Shown: one piece after another, positions 40,487 to 49,883 of the stretch
Position numbering within the stretch: position 1 is the first letter of the stretch
Layout of the letters: every line of letters begins with the position of its first letter
NCBI GenBank assembly: GCA_910574995.1
Contig: CAJTCS010000001.1
Coordinates: 248,001-312,000 of the forward strand
Length of the DNA: 64,000 nt
From: Oscillospiraceae bacterium
GTDB lineage: Bacteria; Bacillota; Clostridia; Oscillospirales; Acutalibacteraceae
Direction: 5' to 3'
Notes under the pieces: generated by a model
The model's input: only the letters and a program-made list of their open reading frames with translations
Database searches by the model: none
What the model was told of the DNA's origin: nothing
Position numbers and translations under genes: made by a program

Positions 40487-42074
40487 GGGAGAGGTCAATG
40501 CGGGCCTGCTCAACGATATTGTTGCGTTCGTGCTGGAAACCGCCGGGGCAGGCCATCCCCAGCGGCAGCTGGTAAGAGGACGCTGCCTGTTTTATGACAA
40601 TGGGTCCAGCGGGGACAGCCTGCGGGACAAGTATGGCTTTCTCTACCTGGGCGAGCTGCTGGAACGCTATGAGGCCCGGTTCGGCATGGCCCTCTGCGAC
40701 CTGCGGGCCATTGCCCTGGCTTTGGGCTACACCATGGAACTGCTCACGGACGAGATGTTCGTGGGTTCCCAGCGCGGGGACTTCCTGCGGAAAGTGCGGC
40801 AGCAGAGCCAGGGGGACATATACCTTACCGCCGCCCGCTATCTGCTGGCGGACGAAAAGGACGCCGCCCGTTGGGAGCGGGCGCTGCTGGGGACGCGGTA
40901 CACAAAGACAGAAGAGCTGCTTTTCGCCATGAGCGTCCTGCCGGACTTTGCCCAGGCCGAACAGGCCCTGCGCCCCCAGCTGAACGCCTTGCTGGGAGCC
41001 GGGCGCACCCTGCCCGTTATTGGCAATACGCGCCTGTTCGACTGGCTGATTTCCCACGCGCTTCCCCATATCAAGGCCATGCGGGGCAAGGACACGGCCC
41101 TGCTCCGGGCCCTATGCGCCCTGCCCGGGTCCTATGTCAAGCCTGGAAGCAGGCCCTGGGGCGTGCTGGAATCCCAGGGCTATACGGCCTTTGAGACTGC
41201 CTGCCTGAACACGCGGGCCGCGCTCACCCTGGAGGGCGGGCTGGGCCCCGGCTCCCTGGTAACAGAGAAAATCGTGGTGGGCCTGTTCAAGACTGCCCTG
41301 GGCCAGCCGGACCCTCTCCCGGAAGAGGTGTACCAGAGCCTGGAAAGGCTGTTTTATAAGTACAGCCGGTTCCGTATCAAGTGCTATGGCTGCGGGACGC
41401 TGCCGGATGCCCTCAAGGAGGACGTGCAAATCCAGGAGCCTGCCGCCTTCGCCTGGTTCGCGGGGCTGGCGGGGCTTGAGCATCCGGCCCTTGCCGGCTT
41501 TGATATCCTGGACCCTAAGTGGGATTCCCTGGCTGCCGCCATGAAGCCGGAAAAGTACCGGGCGCTCTTTGGGTTGAGCTTAACGGAAGCCATGCCTGCG
41601 GAGGACCTGAAAGCCCGGGCCGCCCGCTATAACCAGCTGACCGGCAATAGCTTCCAAGACGCCTGCGCGGGGGAGCGGTACAGCCCCCACTTCCCCCTGC
41701 TGGTAAACAAGGGGCTGCTGGACCTGTGGCAGTGCTTCCAGGACAGCCTGGACAGCGGGGGCAATGTGCAAAACCCGGATACCCTGGATAATATCCGGCG
41801 GTATCTGCGGGGGATCGGGACAGCCCAGGCATACCGGTTCTATCAAAGGTTCTTTCAGGAGTACGGTATGCCCGGATTGAAGCGCTTCTGGGACTGGGGA
41901 CACAGGGATTTCAAGGAAAGCCTGTTCCGTGCCTCCAGAAGCTGCTGCTCCGGCTCGGAATCGCTGCACCTGCAGCGGGATTTCCTGGATAGAGAGGGCC
42001 AGAGGCAGCTGCTGGACTGGCTTCAAGACTACTGTCTTTCGTCCAATGTGCATAGACGGTCACACTTGATGTAA
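40464..42074 (+). pseudogene. Unidentified element protein, C-terminus replaced at a junction
   Basis: The 536-residue frame begins at ATG 40464 with GGAGGACTGA upstream and overlaps the primase-like gene by 23 bases, so it belongs to the same operon. It is a soluble, alpha-rich protein without transmembrane segments. I recognise no domain; conspicuous parts are GSSGDSLRDKYGFLYLGELL near residue 48 and LLVNKGLLDLWQCFQDSLDS near 412. The last about 10 codons (from 42042) run into the antisense of a surface-protein fragment, so the original C-terminus is lost. The residues before this point look normal. Confidence 0.6.
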
Positions 42075-42633
42075 AGATGGTATCAAGGGTGATTTTATCG
42101 CCGCCTGTTTTTGCAGTGTACCAGCCGTTAAAGGAATACCCGCTTTGAGTGGAAGTCGGCAGGTTTGTCAATTTCCCGCCTGTGGTGGTCTGCGCCGCCG
42201 GGCTTGTGCCGCCGTTCCCATCAAAGGTCACGCTGTATTCCGCAGGCTGTGGCGGTGTAGTACCGCCGTCCTTTTCAAACATCGCTTTGACAGTCACATT
42301 TGCGGCGGGCATGGTAAAGCTGTTATTACTGATTGTCACGCCGCCGGAAATCACTTGCCATTCCTTGAAGTGATAGCCGCTGTCCGGTGTGGCGTTCAGG
42401 GTGATTTTTGTTCCTTTCTCCGCTGATGTCGGAGAAGCGGAAGCTGTGCCGCCGGTTCCGGCCTGCACTGTTACGGTGTATTTAGCAGGCGGCAAGGGTT
42501 TACTGGTAATTGTCAGGGTTCCGTTCTCATAGACGATTCTGTCTTTGTAATTACCGCCCTCCGGGACTTCCGCTCCGCTGGCCGTGACCGTCACAGAGCC
42601 GGTTTTGGAGGTATCCGGGGCTTCGGCATATGT
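42042..42633 (-). pseudogene. Internal fragment of an InlB-like repeat surface protein
   Basis: The minus-strand frame has no start or end of its own. It holds an Ig-like piece (GNYKDRIVYENGTLTIT), a divergent InlB B repeat (TASASPTSAEKGTKITLNAT and YHFKEWQVISGG), and a Listeria-Bacteroides repeat ending in VTVYAHWT. Similar repeats occur in the giant SLH protein at 51.7-56.5 kb, but it is not a copy. Both edges are sharp: on the left it interrupts the unidentified element protein and on the right it meets a recombinase in the middle of its catalytic region. Confidence 0.75.
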
Positions 42634-43376
42634 CCAGAATGGGCCGGGACTATCTGAAAGTCGGCCAAGTGATGGAAATTCTTCGCCAGCGGGGAGTGCG
42701 GCTGATTGCCATTAACGACAATGTAGACACCGAAAAAGGGGACAATGACATGACCCCGTTCTTGAATATCATGTACGAGTTTTACGCCCGTGACACGAGC
42801 CGTAAAATCAAGTCGGTATTCAAGGCCAAGGGCATGAGCGGCAAGCATCTGACCGGGACAGTAATCTATGGCTATCTATGGGACGAAAAGCGGGAAAACT
42901 GGATTGTGGATGACGAGGCCGCCGCCGTTGTTCGCCGTATCTTCGCCATGTCGCTGGCGGGCTACGGCCCCTATCAAATCGCCACCCGGCTCACCCAGGA
43001 CAAGGTTGAGATTCCATCGGTACATCTGGCAAGATTTGACGAGGGTGTGAACCGAACCAAGCCGGTCAAGGATATTTACGGCTGGGGTTCCTCTACCATC
43101 GTTCACATTCTCAAAAAACGGGAATACCTGGGCCATACCGTCAACTTCAAGACCCGCAAGCACTTCAAGGACAAAAAGAGCCATTATGTCGATGAAAGCG
43201 AGTGGATGATTTTCGAGAATACCCATGCTCCCATCATCGACCAAGAAACCTTTGACAACGTACAGCGCATCCGGGGGAATGTCAAGCGTTACCCGGACGG
43301 CTGGGGGGAGGCCGCGCCGCTGACCGGCCTGATGTATTGTGCCGACTGCGGCGGCAAAATGTTTCCTACTCGCTGA
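42634..43376 (+). pseudogene. Large serine recombinase lacking both ends
   Basis: The frame begins inside the resolvase domain (SRMGRDYLKVGQVMEILRQR, IAINDNVDT) and goes on through the recombinase domain (IVDDEAAAVVRRIFAMSLAG) to the first half of the zinc ribbon (MYCADCGGKMF). The first about 70 residues with the catalytic serine and the C-terminal 200 residues are missing. It is of a different type from the fragments at 14-16 kb. Both ends are joined to unrelated genes, so it is dead. Confidence 0.85.
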
Positions 43377-43594
43377 TCTGCCGCTGGTTCCGGGCCGCTG
43401 TGCTGCCGCTGGACGGGGAACTGTGCGCCGCCCTGCTGCCCCAGCGAGACATGAAGATTTGTGCCGAGTGTCGGGGGCTGTTCCGACCCGGCTCCAACCG
43501 GGCCAAATACTGCCCCGATTGTGCGCCCATTGTCCACCGCCGCCAGAAAGCCGCCAGTGAGCGGCGGCGCAGGGCATCAGGCGTGGACAAATAG
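43365..43594 (+). pseudogene. Fragment of a cysteine-rich element protein
   Basis: The frame following the recombinase junction encodes MKICAECRGLFRPGSNRAKY and CPDCAPIVHRRQKA, a small zinc-ribbon-like cysteine pattern (CxxC, CxxC) with a basic tail. Similar small cysteine-rich proteins accompany replication genes in Firmicutes transposons. The N-terminus merges with the recombinase fragment, so the original start is missing. Confidence 0.5.
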
Positions 43595-43705
43595 AGATTT
43601 GAAAGCCTTGCAAATCAAGGACTTTTGAGGCGTGGTCGATAGGGGGGGTGTATGTTATCATTCCGAGGTCCTAAAACAGCCCTCTAACGGCCCACAAATC
43701 GGGAG

Positions 43706-44443
43706 GTGAACACGATTGCTGACTACATGACCAGCGACACCAAGTTACTCCCCTATCTGCCCTACCCCCGTTTCCTGCTGGGGGCCGACCTAACACAGAC
43801 CGCCAAGGTGCTGTACGCTGTCCTTCTGGACAGGTCGAACCTCTCCCGCGCCAACGGCTGGACAGACGAGGACGGAAATATCTTCATTGTCTTTCCGCTC
43901 AATAAGCTGGCTGATATGGTGGATAAAGGCCCCACCACCATCAAGACTGCATTGACCGAATTAGAGGCGGCGGGGCTGATTGAGCGGCAGCGCTGTGGGA
44001 ATGGGATGCCCAATCGCATCTATGTGAAACAGCCTGACAGTCAGGAAATTGACCGTCTGATGGACAGAAAACCGGCCACCAGACAGCCGGAAAACCGGCC
44101 CTCTGATAGCCGGAAAATTGACCGTCAGATGGCCGGAAAACTGACCCCTAATAAAATAAGTGATAGTAACTTAAAGAATAACTTGAGTGGAGTGAGTGAG
44201 AGCGCCCGCATTTTTGGCCGGTATGGAAACGTCTTTTTGACCGAGGCGGAGTTATCCGAACTGCAAGCCGATTTCCCCGCCGTTTGGCAGGAGTACATCG
44301 AGCGTTTATCCGAGTACATGGCCTCCACCGGCAAGACCTACAAGAGCCACGCCGCCACTATTCGCCGCTGGGCCAAGGAGGATAGGAGAAAGGGCAAGGG
44401 CGGCATATCTGATTATTCGTGCAAGGAGGGCGAGAGCCTATGA
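43706..44443 (+). CDS. RepA_N-type replication initiator of an integrative element
   Basis: The 245-residue protein contains the RepA N-terminal domain: LLPYLPYPRFLLGADLTQTA (about residues 14-33), FPLNKLADMVDKGPTTIKTA as helix-turn-helix, then EAAGLIERQRCGNGMPNRIY. A polar linker with repeats of (R/K)QP and KID follows, then a C-terminal domain. Such proteins start replication of plasmids and Tn916/Tn1549-like elements. The start is uncertain: GTG 43706 lies inside GGGAGG, an ATT at 43715 would be better placed, and the first ATG is at 43727. It overlaps dnaC-like sequence by four bases. Confidence 0.82.
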   Translation: MNTIADYMTSDTKLLPYLPYPRFLLGADLTQTAKVLYAVLLDRSNLSRANGWTDEDGNIFIVFPLNKLADMVDKGPTTIKTALTELEAAGLIERQRCGNGMPNRIYVKQPDSQEIDRLMDRKPATRQPENRPSDSRKIDRQMAGKLTPNKISDSNLKNNLSGVSESARIFGRYGNVFLTEAELSELQADFPAVWQEYIERLSEYMASTGKTYKSHAATIRRWAKEDRRKGKGGISDYSCKEGESL

Positions 44444-45196
44444 ATGATTTTACCAGCATCATCAAGCGCATCACCGTGACCCGGCTGGAGCCGGGGGACT
44501 ACACCGGCGAGGACGGGCTTTTGTACTGCGGCAAGTGCCGCACCCCGAAACAGTTTCGCATGGAGGCCCCGCCGTTGGAGGGCCGCTTGCTCCCCCACCC
44601 CTGCCGCTGTGAGCAGGAACGGCTTTACCGACCCGGCTATGAGGGGATGGACGTTTGCCAATGACAATGGTAAATGCCCGCAGATGAAACACGCCCGTTT
44701 TTATGTCGAGCATTGGGACACCATGCAGGAGGAAAACATCGGCTATCTGCTCTGGGGCGGCGTAGGAACCGGGAAAAGCTACTTCGCCGGTTGCATCGCC
44801 AACGCTTTGATGGAGCAGGAAGTAGCCGTCCGCATGACAAACTTTGCCCTGATACTGAACGATTTGACCGCCAGCTTTGAGGGCCGCAACGAGTACATAG
44901 CCCGCCTCTGCCGCGCCCCGCTGCTGATACTGGACGACTTCGGCATGGAGCGCGGGACGGAGTACGGTTTGGAACAGGTTTACAACGTGATTGACAGCCG
45001 TTACCGCAGCCGCAGGCCGCTGATCGTCACCACGAACCTCTCCCTTCAAGACTTGCAGCACCCCCAGGACACCGCCCACGCCCGCATTTATGACCGCTTA
45101 CTGGAGATGTGCGCCCCTATCCGTTTTTCCGGCGAGAACTTCCGAAAGGCAACGGCACAGGACAAGCTGGCACGTCTGAAAAATCTGATGGACTGA
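44440..45196 (+). pseudogene. DnaC-like helicase loader with internal deletion and frameshift
   Basis: The first frame encodes IIKRITVTRLEPGDYTGEDG and YCGKCRTPKQF with a CRC ending in CEQER. The second frame, from about 44630, continues FTDPAMRGWTFANDNGKC and the IstB/DnaC ATPase with Walker A GGVGTGKSYFAG (near 44757-44790), Walker B LLILDDFGMER and VTTNLSLQDL. The usual charged linker after CEQER is missing and the frames do not match, so a short deletion at about 44625-44632 broke the gene. The ATG at 44440 follows AAGGAGGGCGAG. It was the replication partner of RepA_N. Confidence 0.82.
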
Positions 45197-45208
45197 AAGG
45201 AGCCGCCT

Positions 45209-45412
45209 ATGGCAAATAAACTTCCCAACGCTACCGCAGGCATGACCTTCCCCCGGCCCAAGCCGGACACCCCGCCCTCGATGGTGAAGAAAATCGGCAA
45301 GACCACCTATCTTGTATGGGCGCATTTCAGTGAAACCAGCACCGAGACGATGGAGGACAAAATCAAGCGTATGCTCCGCGAGGAAGTTCGCCAGATGATG
45401 GCGCAGGAGTAA
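45209..45412 (+). CDS. tnpW: TnpW-family transposon-encoded protein
   Basis: The 67-residue protein contains KIGKTTYLVWAHFSETSTET followed by MEDKIKRMLREE, the pattern of TnpW proteins found in Tn1549/CTn-type elements after the RepA-DnaC pair. AAAGGAG precedes the ATG. Its function is not known. It looks intact and is followed by a terminator-like hairpin. Confidence 0.8.
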   Translation: MANKLPNATAGMTFPRPKPDTPPSMVKKIGKTTYLVWAHFSETSTETMEDKIKRMLREEVRQMMAQE

Positions 45413-45427
45413 GCACCGCACGAGCAG

Positions 45428-45455
45428 GCCGGGAGCCGTGAGGCCCCCGGCTTTT
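45428..45455 (+). terminator. Hairpin after tnpW, probable terminator
   Basis: GCCGGGAGCC (45428-45437) pairs with GGCCCCCGGC (45442-45451) with one mismatch, followed by TTTT. A short T-run makes it moderate. Confidence 0.55.
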
Positions 45456-45511
45456 GCGGTGTCAATTTTTTGAATATTTTGTGAACAGTATTAAAAAGTC
45501 CTTGACAACTC

Positions 45512-45672
45512 GTTACAGGTGATACCGATTGGGAGAAGCTGATGCGCAAAATGCGCCGGAAATCTCTGGCAGTCTGTAAAGACTGTCATGAAAAAATACA
45601 TGCTTAGAGTAGTAGATGGAGAGCCGGACACGCTGAGAGGTGTACGTCCGGTTCGGGGGAGAGTCTGCCCGA
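45512..45672 (+). mobile_element. 3' remnant of a group II intron (end of maturase ORF and domain V)
   Basis: The frame ending at 45606 encodes WEKLMRKMRRKSLAVCKDCH and then EKIHA, the typical C-terminal HNH end of a group II intron reverse transcriptase. About 15 bases later GAGCCGGACACGCTGAGAGG at 45621-45640 starts a domain V hairpin that closes with GTACGTCCGGTTC (45642-45654). The intron's 5' end, its ribozyme domains I-IV and most of the maturase are missing. The following exon is the second half of a VirD4 gene. Confidence 0.85.
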
Positions 45673-46812
45673 AACCAGCTGTGGCGACACTGCCAGGCGC
45701 GGGTGGGCTTATCCCATTACGATGCCGCCGAGGGGCTTCTCACATCCGTAATTTTGCTGACAGCCGAGTTCTGCCCACGCGAAGAACGACACATCGTGTC
45801 CATTTTCAAGTTGATCCAGGACTTGCTGGCACCCAGCAAGGTCAAAGGAAAGACACTGTTCCACATCCTCATGGATGCCCTGCCCCCAGAGCACAAAGCA
45901 AGGTGGTTTGCCGGGGCAGCATTGTCCTCCAGTGAGCAGGCCATGGCTAGTGTTATGTCAACAGCACTTGCCAGACTGAACGCGTTCTTGGATTCGGAAT
46001 TGGAGCAGCTTCTGTGCTTTGGGACAGCGGTAGACGCGGAAACCTTCTGTAAAGAGAAGTCCGCCATCTTCCTTGTCATGCCGGAGGAAGATCCCGGAAA
46101 ATTCTTCATGGTGTCGCTGGTGATCCAGCAGTTATACCGGGAGATATTGGCTGTGGCAGATGAAAATGGCGGCAAACTGAACAATAGGGCTGTTTTTTAC
46201 TGTGATGAATTCGGCACATTACCTAAAATTGAATCAGCAGAAATGATGTTTTCTGCATCCCGCTCACGCCGCTTGAGTATCGTGCCTATCATCCAATCCT
46301 TGGCCCAACTTGAGAAAAACTACAGCAAAGAGGGCGCAGAAATTATCGTAGATAATACGCAGCTCACGATTTTCGGCGGCTTTGCCCCTAACAGCGAGAC
46401 AGCAGGGGCCATGAGCAAATCCCTGGGAAGCCGCACTGTATTTTCGGGTTCTGTAAACCGTGGCAAGAACGACCCAAGCCAATCCTTACAGATGATGGAT
46501 CGGCCTTTGATGACACCGGATGAGCTGAAGTCCATGCCTAAAGGCGAGTTTATCGTCATGAAAACCGGGGCTTACCCCATGAAGGTCAAACTAAAGCTGT
46601 TCTTCAAGTGGGGCATCACGTTCGGTGAACCATACCAGGTGCCAGAGCGTGGGGGCCGACCTGTTCATTACGCCAGCCGGATGGGCCTGATGACGACTAT
46701 ATGGGAAAAATTTCCTCGAACAAAGCGGGAAGAGATCACAGAGCAGGAGCCTCCTGCGAAGTCAAAACTCAGGCCCGAGCGGACAGATACCAAGGAGGAT
46801 GAGTATGAATAG
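45670..46812 (+). pseudogene. C-terminal two thirds of a second VirD4/TraG-like coupling protein
   Basis: The frame continues directly from the intron's 3' splice region. It encodes HYDAAEGLLTSVILLTAEFC, then DENGGKLNNRAVFYCDEFGT (Walker B, near 46190), SRSRRLSIVPIIQSLAQLEK and PKGEFIVMKTG, all typical of CD1115-type VirD4 proteins. The N-terminal membrane part and the Walker A motif are missing: the 5' exon and most of the intron have been deleted. It differs from the VirD4 at 37.4 kb and probably comes from another element. Confidence 0.85.
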
Positions 46813-47076
46813 GATTGAATACATATACAGAAGCGAACTGCCCAGCCGTGCCATTGTGGTCTATCTTTACTTGGCAGACCGGGCCGGGAAGGAGGGCACC
46901 TGTTTCCCCTATGTGCCAAGAATAGCCCGTGACACTGGCCTTTCCGGGCAGACAGTGCAGCGGCTATCCTTGATTTGAAAAGGGCAGGCTTCGTCCGGGT
47001 AGACGGTCGGTTGAGAAAAAATAGGGCGGATTCTTCCAACTTGTATACGCTTACAGAAGAAAGCGCGGACTGGTAA
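46805..47076 (+). pseudogene. Small helix-turn-helix protein with a one-base deletion
   Basis: The frame from ATG 46805 reads RSELPSRAIVVYLYLADRAG and PRIARDTGLSGQTVQR, then hits a stop at 46976-46978. In the next frame it continues LDLKRAGFVRVDGRLRKNRA up to a stop at 47074. One G is missing at about 46960-46965. It is a winged helix-turn-helix of the type that accompanies VirD4 genes in Tn1549-like elements. Confidence 0.75.
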
Positions 47077-47393
47077 TTTTCTAAACCCACTCACAAGGGG
47101 GAACTCTTGCCGCTCGCTGTCACCGGGAGGGTGTCATGGTGACAGGGGGGAGTTAACCTCCCAAGTGAAGTGAAGCAGAAAGAAAAAGTCTTAAGTGCTG
47201 AGATGAGTTTTCACCAGTAAGCGATTGGGGGGCGCGCTTTTTTCTTCTCTGCTTATTGTAGTTTATATATGCCTTGCAAATCGTGCTGATCAGAAGGGGA
47301 CTTGTTTTCCCTCCATACCAAGGATAGTCATTATAAACCTATATGCTTATCATGACATTGAAAAATGAGAAAGATGTCAAACAAGCCTTTCTG
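47077..47393. other. 317-base gap with no gene seen
   Basis: No reading frame here looks like protein. GTCACC/GGTGAC around 47119-47147 can form a weak hairpin, and the region after 47250 is AT-rich. It lies between the broken element genes and a convergent LacI gene. Confidence 0.5.
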
Positions 47394-48449
47394 TTACCGA
47401 GAAGTTGCCCCCTCCCTCGGGCCAGTAGAATTTCGGATAACCAAATCTGTGGGCAGAATAACTCGTCTGTTTCTGGCTGTACTGCTGTTAATCTCCTCTA
47501 AAAGCAGTTCACAGGCTTGTGAGGCCAACTTGTCTACAGGTTGTGCTACAGTCGTTAGAGCGGGGGTAATCATACTGGCAATATCTATATCGTCAAATCC
47601 TATGACGGATAAATCCTGTGGAATCCGCAGCCCAAGCTGTGTTGCTACATTTATAACCGCCATACCAAAAACATCTGCACAGCAAAGAACGGCCTCGGGC
47701 AGCTCTTCATTCTGGAATAATCCTTTTATTGCTTCCTCTGCCAAAAAATAGTCGGTAGAAAACAACTGGAATGTCCAGTCTGCTCGGACAGGCAGGGCGA
47801 ATTCTTCCATGGCGGCACGGAATCCCGCCATCCTCTGCCGAGAATAAGCGGAGGAAGAATGACTCCCAATATATGCCAGTTTGCGATGCCCCATTGACAG
47901 CAGATACTTCGTGGCAGTATAGGTGGCGGCATAATTGTCAATCGTTACGCCGGCAATCCCGGTCTCGTCGATTTCATCAATCAAGCTGGAGCATATCACA
48001 GTGGGGAACCGCTTTGCCAATTCCACAACCGGGGTATAAGAAATAGCCGGAGTTGTAATGATAATGCCTGCCGGGGCCAAACGGAACAGAATGTTCTCTA
48101 CGGTTTCCCAGCCTGCATTGATAACGCGCTCGGGCAGATATACCGTTTGATATCCCCGTAGCATCGCTTGTTTTGTAACAGCAGAAGCCAAAACAGCATC
48201 AAAATGGTGGGAGGTTTCAGGGGAAAGCAGCAAAATCAAAGAATTCTTTACATTGGACTCCCGTCCCAATACATCTGCCACAGCACGTACGGATACATTC
48301 TGGATAAACCCCAAGGTTGAGATAGCATCCATCACTCGTGTACGGGTGGCTTCTTTCACTTTGCCAGTTTGGTTCAACACTCTGGACACAGTGGCCACAG
48401 ATACATTTGCGTATTCCGCAACATCCTGCATAGTAACTTCTTTTGCCAT
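47394..48449 (-). CDS. LacI-family regulator of the 48.9-51.2 kb locus
   Basis: The 351-residue protein has a LacI helix-turn-helix (TMQDVAEYANVSVATVSRVL, residues 6-25), a hinge region with VRAVADVLGRESN and a ligand-binding domain ending in GFDDIDIASMITPALTTVAQ, the typical family signature. ATG 48449 is preferred because GGAAGGA lies upstream. It is divergent from a TIM-barrel gene, followed by a GPH transporter, the same layout as at 16.9-23.5 kb but with much diverged proteins. The inducer is unknown. Confidence 0.9.
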   Translation of the reverse strand: MAKEVTMQDVAEYANVSVATVSRVLNQTGKVKEATRTRVMDAISTLGFIQNVSVRAVADVLGRESNVKNSLILLLSPETSHHFDAVLASAVTKQAMLRGYQTVYLPERVINAGWETVENILFRLAPAGIIITTPAISYTPVVELAKRFPTVICSSLIDEIDETGIAGVTIDNYAATYTATKYLLSMGHRKLAYIGSHSSSAYSRQRMAGFRAAMEEFALPVRADWTFQLFSTDYFLAEEAIKGLFQNEELPEAVLCCADVFGMAVINVATQLGLRIPQDLSVIGFDDIDIASMITPALTTVAQPVDKLASQACELLLEEINSSTARNRRVILPTDLVIRNSTGPREGATSR

Positions 48450-48867
48450 AGGCAGCCGTCCTTCCATTTGTGAGGGAATATGTACTGCACATCATTTTAC
48501 CACTAAGCGCTGCAGGCCGTCCAGAGAAAAATGTAAAATTTTTCACAATTGTAAAAAATTCCAAAAAAGCATTTTTATCTTTGTCGCTTTTTCAGAATTG
48601 ACAGCTAGACCTGCTTGGGGTTTGATGGAATTGAAAATTTTTCAGTAAATATTTGCTTTGCGATTTATTTATGCAAGAATTTTCACACAGCAGTTCTTGC
48701 CTGTTTTTCCTGATGTACAGCAAATATGCAAAACCGACAGGAGGCGGTGTCTGTAAGCTTACATAGATATCTAAAGCAGTTGAGAGCTCAGCCAACAGAC
48801 AGTGGCGCAACAGTGATGTGCCAAAAATTTATGAGAAGCAGACTATTTATAAAAAAGGAGAAAAAAT
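48450..48867. promoter_or_regulatory. 418-base divergent control region between the LacI and TIM-barrel genes
   Basis: The region is AT-rich. TGTAAAATTTTTCACAATTG around 48532-48551, followed by TAAAAAATT, contains imperfect inverted repeats that could be LacI operators, but no clear palindrome of the GAAACGTTTC type is present. No gene is seen. AAAAAAGGAG lies before the ATG at 48868. Confidence 0.4.
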
Positions 48868-49740
48868 ATGGCTATAAAAGTTGGTATCCAGTTGTATTCC
48901 GTACGAAATGCCTTAGCAGAAAGGCCCTATGAGACATTGGAATCTGTTTCAGAGATTGGCTATAAGTACATAGAAGCCGCGAACCATAATGCCGCTGAGG
49001 ATGATGGCGTGGGGTTTGGTGTGCCTGCCGCTAAGATGAAGGAATCTATGGACCGCTATGGACTGCAGATTGCCGGTTGCCACATTAACCCTCTGTTGCC
49101 CCAACGGCTGCCGGAGATTTTGGAGTATCACAGCAAAATTGGGAATAAGCAGATCGGGTGTGATATTGAGTTCTTTCCTTATGGGGATATGGATTACCTT
49201 AAGCGCCGCTGTGAGCTTTTTAACGAGGTTGGACACATCTGCAAAGAAAACGGTTTCCGGTTTTATTACCACAACCACTATCAAGAGTTCCAAGCCTTTG
49301 GTGACACGACGGTCTATGATTACATCATGTCCCATACAGATCCCTCCCTCGTTTTCGTGGAGATGGATCTGTACTGGATCGTTCGGGGCGGAATGGATCC
49401 CCTCGCCTATATTGAAAAATATAAAGACCGGATCATTTTGATCCACCAAAAGGATTTCCCTGCCACGGCCCCGCAAGCCTTGAATATGTTCGATGGGGTG
49501 CTGCGGAAGGATGGAAATTTGACGGATGGTGTGTTCAGCGCCACAAAGTTTCCCGAATGCTTTGTCGAAGTAGGCACCGGTATACTGCCTATCCAAAAAT
49601 ATATTGATGCGCTTAGTGATGCCCCAAATCTGGAATATTTGATATTAGAGCAGGATCATACCGCCTGTCCTACAGAACTGGAATCTATTAAAAAAAGCAT
49701 GGAAGCTTTCAAAAAGTTGCAAGGTATTCAGCTTCATTGA
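48868..49740 (+). CDS. Sugar phosphate isomerase/epimerase-family TIM barrel
   Basis: The 290-residue protein starts IKVGIQLYSVRNALAERPYE, the usual opening of this family. Candidate metal or substrate residues are His and Asn in FYYHNHYQEF (near residue 134), Glu-Asp in VFVEMDLYWIVRGG (near 163), His in ILIHQKDF (near 190) and the acidic cluster in YLILEQDHT (near 270). The family includes keto-sugar isomerases, inosose dehydratases and C-glycosidase alpha subunits. No DUF6379 gene is beside it, so a C-glycosidase role is not supported. AAAAGGAG precedes the ATG. It is followed by a broken GPH transporter. Confidence 0.9.
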   Translation: MAIKVGIQLYSVRNALAERPYETLESVSEIGYKYIEAANHNAAEDDGVGFGVPAAKMKESMDRYGLQIAGCHINPLLPQRLPEILEYHSKIGNKQIGCDIEFFPYGDMDYLKRRCELFNEVGHICKENGFRFYYHNHYQEFQAFGDTTVYDYIMSHTDPSLVFVEMDLYWIVRGGMDPLAYIEKYKDRIILIHQKDFPATAPQALNMFDGVLRKDGNLTDGVFSATKFPECFVEVGTGILPIQKYIDALSDAPNLEYLILEQDHTACPTELESIKKSMEAFKKLQGIQLH

Positions 49741-49883
49741 CCCTCATGTAAACTGCTTACGCCAAGGCTTTCCCGGAGGATGGTCTCCTTCTTTCAGAAG
49801 AGCTTATTGTTAAGAACTGCGAGGAAGTGCCGGGGAATGGCTCCCTCTGGCACTTCTTTCGCGCATGAGAAAGGTAGGATACA

